From assembly GCF_964340395.1 (NCBI RefSeq), contig NC_135558.1:12985001-13049000 (forward strand): a stretch of 64,000 nucleotides of DNA. Direction: 5' to 3'. A program made the position numbers and the translations under genes. This DNA comes from Glandiceps talaboti. Its lineage: Eukaryota; Hemichordata; Enteropneusta; Spengelidae. Shown here in pieces: positions 53,341-64,000 of the stretch. Below the pieces are notes generated by a model. That model searched no databases, had not been told where the DNA came from, and was given only the letters and a program-made list of their open reading frames with translations. Numbering within the stretch: the first letter of the stretch is position 1; the number at the start of each line of letters is the position of its first letter.

Positions 53341-54344
53341 ATCGGAAAATTAATTTTATCAAACTACACTAAATTTTACATTGTTTATTAAAATATTGCC
53401 TAATTATTGAAAAGTCTTAAGATTATATAAACTACATCGACAAGCTTTAAAGGACATATGCACTTCTTTACCATCAGTGCATGTGATCTAAATTATCTGA
53501 AATTTAAAGCTTGTATTATTTTAAAGATATTGTATAATTATTACATTTGTGGTTGTTTATGCAAATTACACATCACAATTAAAAACTACAAAGATCAACA
53601 TTAAACATTTCTGCTTTTTTATGGTTGATGTATATGGCAAATTATATGAAATTTGGAGTTTGCATTTCTAGACATGATATAATTACCAAAAGCCATTAAT
53701 TATGCAAATTACTTATAACTATCAAAATTATGCAAATGACATTACTGTGCACTGTCCCATACCCCTCCCTTCAATGGGGGCCACAGAGTTGATATCAGAC
53801 ATTCGCTACTTTTTTAGAATGCATATTTAACATACAACATCTGTGGCGTTATTAATAATTATTCGTTTATTGATAAAATACACTGCCTCAATTCTGAAAT
53901 ATATTCCGTAAAATTACAACTATGTACAATTCCACCAAAAAAAGCTAATGTATTACATTAGTAGTTGGTATGTCAACCAGCGACAAAAGTTCCTTTACAT
54001 ATCTTCCAAAAAAATGTTGAATCGATATGGCCCCCACTGAAGACAACACTACCTTGGAAAGTTTGGACAGTTGGACTGAAAGTTGTGGAGGTCGACTTGG
54101 TTATGGCAGCGCTGCGTAGGAGCTTGTGTGTCGCACCCCTCGAAATATTTTGTACTTGTAATGATAACATTCAATGCTGTCATGAATAGTATATATTAAA
54201 ACCAGTTGCTTCAGGTAGCCATTTTCTTTGCAAATTTTCCCTGTCCAAAGCCATAACTCAGACATTCATGAACAGATCTCATTCAAAGTTTCGACAACTA
54301 ACTTTTACTGGGATTTTTAGTAGTAGAAATCGACTGATTCTTAC
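53341..54344. other. Mostly unassigned, with one dispersed repeat
   Basis: Positions about 53,420-53,640 are an inverted relative of 85-330. The rest shows no gene. Confidence 0.5.
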
Positions 54345-54375
54345 CTTCAGGATTGTCGATGTTACTTGCCCCCAT
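54345..54375 (-). CDS. Possible first coding exon (MGASNIDNPE)
   Basis: On the minus strand an ATG in a CAACATGG context opens ten codons (MGASNIDNPE) that run into a strong donor, GAAG|GTAAGA, at 54,344. MGxxS at the start fits an N-myristoylation signal. No downstream exon was found and chance occurrence cannot be excluded. Confidence 0.25.
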
Positions 54376-55960
54376 GTTGAATATGCAATGGACGCTGGGA
54401 AAATCAGGACTTCGTGTTCGTCGCAATATAGACTTGGCTTGTAACTAAACGACTTGTACCAGGTGCTATGTAGAATTTTCCCGCAACTTGTATTTTTGTA
54501 TTTGTCACTTTTTCGATCGTGCTCTAGACTAATATTTGTTACCTACCCCTGATCTTTGCTACTTCCTAAGAAATTCTGAAGTAACTTGCAATGATTCAAA
54601 GCCCTTATGACACATATACATGTATAAATGTTCATGGTTATATATCAAATACAAACGATAGCTAAACTGAAAGCAAAGGTAAAATAACCATCAATGAGAG
54701 TTGCTGTAGATTTTTGGAAAGCATACGTTACTATGCAATACTTTGACAAAGGAAAAGTCCAGGCAGACTTGGTTGGTACAAATGCATCGATCACTGCTAG
54801 CTATCAAAATGATTCTGGGGATAAAATAGCATCCCTGTAACTTTGAAATCTTGTAGAGAACCCCATTGCACTAGACATGTTTTCGGCAATTTGGGCATTT
54901 CCTGCAAAGGTTTATTGGAAAACCTCTGGTGATGACAGTACATTTATCACTATATGTTTGACTGTCTGGAAAATCTCTGAATATACCATGACCATATCAG
55001 AACGGTTTGAACTAAGCAATCATAGTTTTACTTCCAACAAAATTTAGTATAATATGTCCACAAGATGGAAACTTAGCCATATAAAAAATCGTTACTCTAA
55101 GACATCTTGAATTAATGCAACGTACTTTATCCTCAGAAAAAGGGCCTTGTCAACAGTACTGAGTAAACATACAGATGAACAGCATATAACATAATTTAAA
55201 AGGGAAAATTATTTTAGCCACTTAAGGTTACCTTGAGGCATGTATATTAGCATCTCAACCAACTTTCATCATATCGTCTAACGAGCAGTTTCCATGTTCT
55301 ATTTTGTTGTTGACAAAGTCACAGTTGTTGTTCATTTGCATGCCTATAAAGGGTCATCATATTTTGAACAAATCGGAATGTAGACACTCTTAGAAATGAC
55401 ACTTGAGATTGGCCTGCTAAGTGGCTTTTGAGTTTCAACGTTTTTATTTTAGATATAATTTGACTCAAATTTGAGACCAATTTTCTGAGAACCTCTTGCG
55501 TTTTTTTTTTAGAAAACCGAAATACTATTTTATTACTTTGTTGATTTGCTATCACTGATTCGATCACTTTTCTTTGAAGAAAGTCACAACTGAACGCTGA
55601 ACAATCTCCACCGCAAAAGGCAAATGGTCTATAAGTTTTTGAAGGTTACATACATACATACATTCATTCATTTATTCGTTCATTCATTCATTCGATCATG
55701 TACACATACACACACATTTTACCATGACAATAGCGCTACAGAACCGTGGGTTGGCTGTGGTAAAATGATTGTGACTGATATATCCCCTACATCGACAGAT
55801 ATAAAATGGTTCAACCCCTTACAAATTTATCGAGTTTACCTAAAGTAGCGTTATCATGCGTCTTTTGAGTATGGGCAAAACCATAGAAATTTGTTCCTAC
55901 ACACATTGTTGGATCATAAAGTTATGAGTTATAGCTATTAAACATAATGTACGATTTCTA
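54376..55960. repeat. Composite of dispersed repeats
   Basis: 54,680-55,035 matches 28,681 and 50,511; 55,035-55,260 matches 24,840-25,073; 55,260-55,620 matches 25,080-25,460; 55,640-55,695 has short CATA/ATTC tracts; 55,725-55,960 matches 53,095-53,340. No gene is supported. Confidence 0.6.
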
Positions 55961-56039
55961 TGCTCACTTTGACAAGAAGAAATTAGACCCCCTTACACCT
56001 TGATACTGATCTCATATAATCACATTTTACTACCATAGA

Positions 56040-56760
56040 GTCTGATGTAAGCAAGTGTTCTGCGAGTGTAAATAAATGCAAAGCAGCAGGTCCGGACAAT
56101 ATTCAATCTCGAGCCCTTCGTCATTGCACTTACCAACTGTCACCTCTCTTTCTCAGTGTATTGTGCCACAATGTTTCAAGAAATCTATTATAATTCCTGT
56201 GCCAAAGAATCCCCTGTCAAGTGTCTGAATGACTATAGACTGGTTACACTTACATCTGCCATCACAAAAGGCTTCGAACGTGTAATCTTGCATCAAGTCT
56301 GTACTGTCAAGAACTTTTGATTCCTATCAGTTCGCCTACCGTGCCAACCACTCTGTCAAAGATGTTGTATCTTTTGCACTTCACTCAGTATTAACTCATC
56401 TAGACAAATGCAATTCCTATGTACGAATGCGCTTTGTCGATTTCAGCTCTGCATTTAATACCTTTATAACTTTGAAGTTGGTCATATATTAAGCTATCTG
56501 ATCAAGGAATCGGTTATTCTATGTGCAAGTGGATTTTAAGTTTTTTTGTATGTTAAGCCACAAACTGTCAAAATTAATGGCCATGTTTCTTCTTCAATAG
56601 AGCTAAATACAGGTGCGCCTCAAGGTTGTACATGTGTTTTAATGTATTCTATTTTTACCTACGATCGTACTCCTTTGTATGCTAATAATGTTACTGTTAA
56701 GTTTGCCAATGATCGGCGATCACAAAGTTACCGTATGTAGCAACACTGCTGGAGCTGTCA
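56040..56760 (+). mobile_element. LINE reverse-transcriptase fragment
   Basis: Pieces of a non-LTR reverse transcriptase appear across frames: CKAAGPDNIQSRALRHC, VPKNP..LNDYRLVTLTSA, YQFAYRANHSVKDVV, RFVDFSSAFNT, TGAPQGC and KFANDR (a degraded form of the KFADD-type motif). The order and spacing fit a CR1/L2-like clade. Several frameshifts and stops separate the pieces, so it is dead. No endonuclease domain or 3' tail is recognised. Confidence 0.75.
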
Positions 56761-56959
56761 GTGTTTTCGCTAAAGTAAAATACGCATATATAATAAGTAG
56801 ATTGTTTAGAAACAGGTTCTGGAGAGGAATATGATATCCACACATAGCCAAATAATATAAGTACAGCTACTCACACTTTACTGACATAAGGTTCATATAG
56901 CCTTATACAGGCTTTCCTACTTTCCATACATATTGGCACAAACTTGGTATTGACCTTCA

Positions 56960-57370
56960 TATGATTATTCAAATAGGAAGAGAAAGGACATGGTTAGTAA
57001 AGATAACGTTGTATTAAGTTCGTAATACGTTACGTAGGGCAGGCGTATCCTAATACGTTCCTGATTACTGTCTTTGTAAGTCCGATGAGACGTTCCCAAA
57101 ATCCTCCAAACCACGGGGCTCGTTGAGGGATAAATGTCAACTGTACTCATTATTTGCGAGGTATGTCTTCACGTCTGGAGATTCGCAAAGTTTACCTAGT
57201 TCAGTAGAAGCTGACTGGAATGTCGTGGTATTGTCTGATACCATTTTGCTTGGTACTGACCGTCTTGCCACGAATCTGTGAAACGCTTTCAAGAACGCCC
57301 TTGTTGACAAATCTGGGGTTAATTCCAAATGGATGGCACGTCTCACAGCTTACTTATCTGAATATCGATT
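56960..57370 (-). mobile_element. BEL/Pao integrase relic
   Basis: The minus strand shows integrase-core signatures (RAIHLELTPDLST, then RAPWFGGFWERL). This is a short, broken fossil of a BEL/Pao-type LTR element, distinct from the one at 5.4-10.5 kb. No LTRs seen. Confidence 0.75.
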
Positions 57371-57629
57371 CAATGCTCATGTCTGCTGGTCTGACAAAGG
57401 GGCTATTCAACCATTCAAAATCTCTTTATTTTGCAATCCACTACAACTTTGAAGAAAGGAGTTGAAAGTTCTATTGCGTTTTTGTTGGCTGAGGCCCTCA
57501 ATACGGTTGAGCGACAAAGGTTGTGATATATGGTGGTGTTAATGGTAACATTATTATTATTTTAAAGAGTATGAATTGTCATGTTAAGTCCTGTGTGAGG
57601 ATCGCAAATAGGTGCACTGACTAGCTACT

Positions 57630-57885
57630 TTAAATATCAAATCAGTGTCTGTCAAGGATATTTGATAAGTCCTTTCCTTTTTCAGTAATTTGAACACAGA
57701 GGTATTCAACTTACACCCGATTTGGTCGAATTTTTCAATCTATTGTTTGCTGACGATGTTGCCTTGTTTCTCAGATAGAATTGGTGATCTTCAGAGATTA
57801 TTGTTAAATGTTTTAAGTAGTTATTTTAACTGTGGAAAATATGTGTAAATTTGTGTAACGCAAAAAAGTTGGAGAATATCAAGCC
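57630..57885 (+). mobile_element. Second LINE reverse-transcriptase fragment
   Basis: The translation shows VRQGYLISPFLF and FADDVALFSDR-like pieces (the latter in two frames), followed by LQRLLLNVLSSYFN, matching the catalytic palm of a non-LTR reverse transcriptase. It is frameshifted and short. Confidence 0.6.
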
Positions 57886-58204
57886 ACTACCTTTCCAGAA
57901 CCTGTTTCTAAATAATCTACTTATTCTATATTCGTATTTTGCTTTAGCGAAATCACTGACAGCTACGGCAGTGGTGATACATATGGTAACTAGGTGATCG
58001 CCAATAGTAGGGCTCTCAAAAACCGTGACGACAAAACCAGCCTTGAATCAAAGCTTTAGTATCACCTGACCTTTCTTACGAATGCTTGAGCATGACAATG
58101 CGACATTTCCGGAGAAAACAGCGAGGATCGCGGGACTAATAGATATCTGTCCAGAAACAGAGTCTGTCGGGAAACTGCGAAAGTGAGTGTAGAGTGTTAC
58201 ATCC

Positions 58205-58650
58205 CAGCCTAAGTGATTTCCTAACTACACGCCAAATTGAAATCCGTACGATTTATGGAACACATATTAGCTAGAGACTCCAATTTTGGCACAAATAATG
58301 GATATAAACTAACAATTTAGTCTTCAAAATGTTGTGTTGCGTCGAGCAAAATGAACCCACTTTGTCAGCCACGGCAAATTGAACACATACACCACGTACA
58401 TACCCATAATGATGAACTTGAGAACTTGCAAGGTCAGATAGAAATCTGCACGAAATATAGACCACATTTGGTAGAGACACCAAATTTTGCACAGATAATG
58501 GATTGTAAACTGAAATTTTAGTGTTGTGCTGTCTTGTTTCAAACATGAGAACCCACCTTGACGACCAGACAATGGTCGACGCAGACACAACATAGACACA
58601 CACAACTTGCAAATTTCCTGTTGTGACGTTTCTTCAATATAAATGCGCAC
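58205..58650. repeat. Two-unit tandem repeat, about 200 bp
   Basis: Landmarks TAGAGACTCCAATTTTGGCA (58,272) and TAGAGACACCAAATTTTGCA (58,472) are about 200 bp apart, with similar flanks. Clearly diverged. Confidence 0.65.
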
Positions 58651-59169
58651 TAACCCACTGTATGTGCTGGTGAATACATAAAAAAATGTTAACGTGCAGA
58701 TTTTGTTAAAACATGATTTTCAGAAATACATTATTGCTTGACTTACCAGTCTCCCCTCCACTGTCTATGGTTTAAGTAACACATGGCGAACATAATGGCT
58801 GTTTAAAACATACTTTTTCAACAACCAGTGTAGCTAGTACAGGACAAAGGATTTACGTACAATTACACCTATGGCATTACATAAGTAGGAAGTCACACCG
58901 CCATACTCTGTTAGGGACGAAATTTTCAATTGAATCCAGAACGGTTAAATGGCCTTACCTGTCGTATACACCTTCCACTTGCTGCTGCAGACATCCTGAT
59001 ATTGTTCACTTATATAACAGTGGATAACGTTCACATGTGGTGCCAGTTAGTCCATGTAGTTCCTTTCTGATGGGTAATTATTTGTTTAGGTTTTGAAGCA
59101 TGCTTAGAGGCTAACTGATTTCAAACATTGCGTTAAGGGGTCTTCAAAAACTAAACTATTTCGTGGTGA
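58651..59169. repeat. Partial R1 repeat and unassigned DNA
   Basis: 58,815-59,165 matches 35,205-35,550 in the same orientation. Confidence 0.65.
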
Positions 59170-59800
59170 CCCTATAACGAATGACAGAAAATGAATGACA
59201 GCATTTCCAGTATGTAAACAGTGGAATGACACCCTTTTCTACATTCAGTTAGTTTAATGACATACCCTGCACTGTTAAACAATTGGAATGACAGCCGCCA
59301 CTCTATAGCATAAGTGAAATGACAGCATTTACAATGCTTTGAAACTGGAATGACGGCATCTCTAGTATGTAAATGGTGGAATGACACCTTTTTCTACATT
59401 CATTTTGTTGAATGACACCCCCTGCACTGTTAAACAAGTGGAATAACAGCAGCCACTCTATAGCATAAGTGGAATGACAGCATTTTCAATGCTTTGAAAA
59501 TGGAATGATAGCATGTCCAGTATGTATACAGTGGAATGACATCCTTTGCTACATTTAGGTAGTTGAATGACACCCCCTGCACTGTTAAACAAGTGGAATG
59601 ACAGCCGCAAATGTATAGCATAAATGGAATGACAGCCTATTCAAAGGTTGGAAACTAGAATGACAGCATGTCCAGTATGTATACAGTGGAATGAAATACT
59701 TTTCTACATTCGGTTAGTTGAATGACACACTCTGTGCTGTTAAGCAAGTGGAATGACAGCTGCCACTCTATAGCATAAGTGGAATGACAGCCGCCAGCCG
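59170..59800. repeat. Higher-order minisatellite, about 155-bp period
   Basis: Four units marked by CCAGTATGTA at about 59,209, 59,362, 59,519 and 59,674. Within each unit the 12-mer TGGAATGACAGC or a close variant recurs every 20-40 bases. Confidence 0.85.
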
Positions 59801-60385
59801 CCATATCCATGCGGATATGAGAATAATCAGCCTATAAACACAGACAAGTAAGACATTTCTTACTTTCTGTGTTACAAATGATGCAGTCACCAAGGTGTGA
59901 AAAATACCACATAAAGGTTCTCCAATGGCAATATGTTGTGATTGTGTACACAGTAGCTACTAAGACAGCCTACACTTACTAGCATGCAAACCATATACAT
60001 GCTCTCTGGTAGGTTGCCTATTTTGTACACTGAGATATGTAAAACCTTAATAAATTGTAAAGAGGGAAATTTACTGGTATACATTTATAATAATTGCACT
60101 TTCATTTTCTGCCCACATGGTCGCATCGATTTCAAGATAATGAAGTATTAAAATGTCTTTGAGAAAAGAACAATGTAGACGACTATTAATTACAATAATG
60201 ACAAATACTGGACTATTTATAAAGACGAAGTGTGAACTGACAACAGCTGATGCTATACATTGATATTCACATGTACACAGTACAGTACGTGTGAATTACA
60301 AGGCAAACACGATGCTGCAGACTTCTGACTAGCATTCTTCAGCGTCGTCAAAAAAGTATAACAGCCTCATATACCTTTTTATAAA
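59801..60385. other. Intergenic, nothing recognised
   Basis: No gene, RNA or repeat identified. Confidence 0.5.
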
Positions 60386-60459
60386 TTGTTGACGTTGTGT
60401 CCGATCATTAGTTTTCTGTTCAATTTTACTCTGAAAACACTTTTACTTAGTAGTTTGAC

Positions 60460-60631
60460 ATCGTACATAGCACGACGATGTAAACACGTAATTTCCAAAA
60501 TGGCGGGCAGTGACGTCACAAACTATCGCGAGGTCTCACGTATCACGAGATTTCGTCTAAACGCGATGCGTATGTGTGGAAATACGCAACTTTTTAGAGT
60601 TTTGAAACTGCAGTTGTCTTTGGATATTTAG
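60460..60631 (+). promoter_or_regulatory. CpG-rich promoter-like block with possible start codon
   Basis: In order: CCAAAATGGCGGGC (YY1-like, overlapping an ATG at 60,500), TGACGTCA (CRE), TATCGCGAGGTCTCACG and ATCACGAGATTTCG. From the ATG, 43 codons are open (MAGSDVTNYREVSRITRF..) to a TAG at 60,629-60,631, and a GTATGT donor lies at about 60,571. The motif set is typical of TATA-less animal promoters. The gene it would serve is not identified. Confidence 0.4.
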
Positions 60632-60896
60632 TTTGATTGAAACAACTTTAGCTTTTCTTAGAAAACTAATCAAAAACTGATTGAAAAAAATCGATGTGCA
60701 AAGATTGAGATTAGAATTATAAATCTGTAGAGAAAGAAAAGTTGGTTTTATCTTTTTCATTGACAACTTTGCTCATACTCCATGTACTTTGAGTGCACCA
60801 TTAATTTATTCATGAATATTAATTACGTAAATTAGCATGAATATTAATTAGCGACCGGGACTACTCTTAAGCTTAGCAGAACCCTGCACACTAACA

Positions 60897-61010
60897 TCGT
60901 AAATGTTACCGTTCATATATCAACTCCATCCACTTTCGTCAGTACAATTCCTCAGTTGGTAATGGCTGTGCGATATTCAGTCGACGTGCTCACCTCATCT
61001 TTCATATGGC
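60897..61010 (-). pseudogene. Decayed Gal3ST C-terminal remnant
   Basis: The minus strand aligns with the last 35-40 codons of the sulfotransferase exon: RLNIAQPLP.. for RLNIPRSSP, and RKWMELIYER for the KAWMKLITER terminus, with an in-frame stop and a small deletion between. It is much more diverged than the other six copies, so it is an older duplicate. Nothing upstream of it (61,010-61,170) is recognisable. Confidence 0.7.
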
Positions 61011-61169
61011 AAACGTAATAACAGAGAATTTATGAAAGACGCACAGCGAATATTTACAGAGGGGCCTTAGACCATTACCAACCTATGTGTACACTTAGTG
61101 ATAACAGATAAAGTTAAGAGACAAAATAGTGGAAATAAAACACACTAGTCATTAATAGTATCGTCCTTA

Positions 61170-63560
61170 ATGAGTAAAGTAGAAAAAAGAAGTAACAATA
61201 TAAAAATAGAAAGAAAATAATTGAGCTTCTTAAATATTGTTACTCCTGCCCCTATGGTAAATTGGTACATACATCAACCATAACAGAGCAATTGTGTTTG
61301 ATATACTTTTTAAAGTAGTTTTTTTAATTGTGATGCATAATTCAAATAAATGATCATATTGATATTAGGCAATATTTTGAGATTGAAAGCTTTACATTTC
61401 AGATAATTTAGTACATACATTGATGGTAACGACGTGCATCAAAGGGTAGGAATTCAAAGTTGTTTAACTATGTAGCTTATAACCTTAATTGTTTCATTAT
61501 ATCACCTAATTTCTATTTTTGAACAATGATGTCACAATACCTTCGATGCGATCGGATGTAAGTAAACGATGAAGTCATTGGTGATAATTAGCATAAAATG
61601 CGATCGGCAGCGAAATTCTAGCTTATCGCATACACAAAGACAATAAGCTCTCATTCATGTATTCATTGACAAAACAGTGAAATCATTTTTACACTCAACT
61701 GATCACAGTCTTCTTGTCAGTCAACCGATGAGTCAGGAGTTAATACCCTAAGTCTGGTAGCTCAATTTCGTACGTGAATATAATAAACGTTTTAGACAAA
61801 GGGCTGAAATTGTCGAAATATTGAAATATTGGTCTGTGGCACGTTCCCCTTCTTCAAGAGAAGTTGCCCCCGGCAACTAATTATGGAAATAAAAAAAAAG
61901 AAAATAGAAGAGGTGACATAATGTGCACGACGAAACCATTTTTGTTTCTGCTAGCATGCAACTAAACTAACATGCAAATATGGGGAAATATAACTCCCTA
62001 ATATTAGTCAAATACTGGTATATAGAAATAACGATTAATACACATATATTTTTAAATAATGAAAGTGTCGAAAACGTCTGAATTCATTAACCGATATCCG
62101 AACACCATGTGAAGTGTTTTATGAAAACTTGAAACTATCAGTGAATAAACTGGAAGTAAAATATCTGGTAGCAAAGAAAGAGTTACAGTAAATATTTTCT
62201 CTCAATCAAAGTGAGAAGAAATCTAACATATCAACATTAATAATAAAGTGACGTGGTTCCATAGCTTTTTTTAACGGGGTACAGCACATAGTTCCGGTAG
62301 GAAATCCAAAGGAAAAGTTAATGATACATGCTATACATGGCAATTGTACAAAAAAGTTGATATAGCCATTTCAAAGAAAATAATTTGATAAGAAACTGAG
62401 TGATAATAAACACATATCTAGAAAATAGTCTATGATAATTTGTAGTTAAGAAAATGTCAACATTTATTAAACAATGATGTCATAATAACTTCTATGTGAT
62501 TGGATATAAAGTAAACGATGACGTCATCAGTGATAATTAACTTAAAATGGGATCGTCAGCGAAATTCTAATTTAGCTTATACACTAAGACAATATGCTCT
62601 TAGTAATCTATTCTTCGACAAAGCAATGGAATATTGTTTACACTCAACTGATCACAATATGTCAATGCGTAGTTTTCTCGTCAGTCAGACGATAACAGCC
62701 AGGGATTAAAGGTATTAGTTTGGTAGCTCAATTTTAGAAGTGATTTTAATATACATTTTTAGACAACGGGTAGAAATTGTTGAAATAGGAACTTTGGTTT
62801 TTGGTCTCTGACAGAAACACAGTATTGGGCCAGTTCCCAAATTAAGTGAACGTATATTCCCTGTTATATACTGTACAAACTATAGTAATTGTAATAGTGT
62901 GACAACTTAAGTTCAATAATGTGTTTTGTGTCACAAAACAACCGCCAAATTACAGAAAGGGGTGACCGTATTTTGTCATTACTTTTTCATGGCAACTATT
63001 GGTTGGTCGGCCGATTTTTTAAAAAAAGTAAAATAAAATAATTTTCTTCATTTTCTCTGCCTCTTCTTTTCAATCTTCTCTAAATAATTGGCGTGTTCTC
63101 ACTCCTACTTAAATAACTTTCCTCATGAAAGAAATGCTCTGTTCGTGAACAGGTGCCGTCATCGCCGCCATGACTGTAGATGATGTCGACAGTCCAGATG
63201 CTTACTTAGGGGCGCTGTTCCGCAGAATATGAAGGTTGGAAACAACAAAACATTTTTTTAAAGAACTATTTTTTTTTTATTTTGATGTTGGAGCTGAAAA
63301 TTTGGGTCGGTCGGGTTATGAGAAACAGAAAAAAATAGGGTCACCCTTGGCAAAAGTACGTATACGACCGACGTTGTTTTCACGAGGTAGTGAACATGAA
63401 TTGCTAGATTTTATAAAGATATGGACATTACGTAATATAATGATGCACTCCTACTAGTTGAGGGATTTCGGCGTTAAACCATACTTGAATAGTCATAGTT
63501 CCATGGTTGTTGGTACTTGTTCATTTGCACTTTTCTGATAAATTGGTCACACTTACGTCT
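61170..63560. repeat. Duplicated flank block downstream of copy 6
   Basis: 61,170-61,700 matches 20,586-21,070. 61,855-62,450 is an inverted relative of 45,570-46,360. 62,460-63,560 matches 21,680-22,793 and 1,031-1,860. CCAAT-CRE modules lie at about 61,525-61,590 (CRE degenerate) and 62,475-62,535 (perfect TGACGTCA). No gene is supported. Confidence 0.65.
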
Positions 63561-64000
63561 TCAAAGCTGCCGTTCGGTTATCAATTTCATCCACTCTCTC
63601 GGCACTAAAATTGATTGTCTGCATTCCTGAGACGGTGCTGACCGTGGGATATTCAGTTGCTGACCCTTCCCATCTGTTGCATTTGTACTTGTTACACAGT
63701 TATCATTGAAGTTCCTCAGTTCTGATCGAAATTCAGAAAGGTCAGATTGAAATGTTGGGCCATATTCTGCCACGCGTTCCCAGAGAGTCTTATTAAAGTT
63801 CTGGTAAAGAAGAAAATCAGCTCGATTCAATTGTCGAATCTTGTCATTTACATCAGCGGAGTACTTACTGGGTTGTTTCTTTCATACATGTTGTGCCATG
63901 TAAATAGTATCTCTCATATTCCAGGAAAACAATTTTCTCATCAACAAAAGTGATTCATCGAAATACTCAGTTATTAACACGAAATCTAGTTCATTCTGCA
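63561..64000 (-). pseudogene. Galactose-3-O-sulfotransferase-like 3' exon (copy 6), partial
   Basis: Only the C-terminal 146 codons lie inside the window; the 5' part continues beyond 64,000. Seen: LVLITEYFDESLLLMRKL-type block, RADFLLYQNFNKT, RVAEYGPTFQSDLSEF and a normal TGA. An in-frame TGA at 63,882-63,884 replaces the CGA (Arg) codon found in its paralogues after QHV, and the conserved Cys of KLFCWNM is Ser here. Unless the stop is an assembly error or polymorphism, the copy is inactive. Its 3' flank is like copies 1 and 2. Confidence 0.8.

Larger units (their letters stand above)
56737..57987. repeat. Pair of 90-bp inverted repeats around 1.07 kb
   Basis: Positions 56,737-56,827 recur inverted at 57,893-57,985 (TTTAGCGAAA, CCAGAACCTGTTTCTAAA) with several mismatches. 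Between them lie a BEL/Pao integrase relic and a second LINE fragment. It may be a TIR element that collected insertions or a rearranged duplicate. Confidence 0.65.

Noticed and set aside
59170-59800. CRISPR-like direct repeats
   Set aside because: The genome is animal, and the repeat has nested variable spacing and repeated 'spacers', so it is a minisatellite.

Overview
The window looks like nuclear DNA of an AT-rich invertebrate animal, most likely marine. The evidence is single-exon blocks with splice signals, many microsatellites, and several animal transposon groups (BEL/Pao, Ty3, Penelope-like, LINE, Polinton, foldback elements). A hemichordate, amphioxus or other marine invertebrate would fit. 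Nothing in the sequence fixes the species.

The host genes that stand out are copies of one family: Golgi galactose-3-O-sulfotransferase (Gal3ST, galactosylceramide sulfotransferase-like). Six copies of its large catalytic exon lie at 1.86-2.90 (-), 22.79-23.84 (-, pseudogene), 26.43-27.47 (-), 42.93-43.97 (+), 48.31-49.35 (-) and 63.56-64.00 kb (-, cut by the window edge and carrying a stop). A seventh, decayed tail lies at 60.9-61.0 kb. Each full copy is preceded by the same branch point and TTTCAG acceptor, so the block is a 3' exon. The upstream exon that should carry the membrane anchor is not visible for any copy.

Layout. 0-3.6 kb: copy 1 with repeat flanks. 3.6-5.1 kb: TA microsatellites, Penelope-like end repeats and a Ty3 relic. 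5.4-10.5 kb: a broken BEL/Pao element. 10.5-12.7 kb: nothing recognised. 12.7-13.7 kb: a three-unit satellite. 14.0 kb: one unassigned open frame. 16.6-20.6 kb: a Polinton relic. 20.6-25.1 kb: copy 2, its flanks and a CpG-rich promoter-like block. 25.5-31.3 kb: microsatellites, a MITE, copy 3 and mixed repeats. 32.2-41.1 kb: an inverted repeat with 3.57-kb arms around a 1.75-kb spacer. 41.1-49.6 kb: copies 4 and 5 in a second, mirror-image arrangement centred near 46.15 kb, with a small foldback at the centre. 49.8-50.5 kb: a Penelope-like GIY-YIG endonuclease. 50.5-56 kb: degenerate repeat blocks. 56-58 kb: LINE and BEL/Pao fragments, partly inside a pair of 90-bp inverted repeats. 58.2-59.8 kb: tandem repeats. 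60.5 kb: a promoter-like block. 61-64 kb: repeat flank and copy 6.

Most of the window is therefore a mosaic of direct and inverted segmental duplications that carry the sulfotransferase exon. The pieces have exchanged flanks: copies 4 and 5 share their 3' halves and 3' flanks but have different 5' flanks. Copies 1, 3, 4 and 5 keep the catalytic motifs and an open frame, while copy 2, copy 6 and the 60.9-kb tail are decaying.
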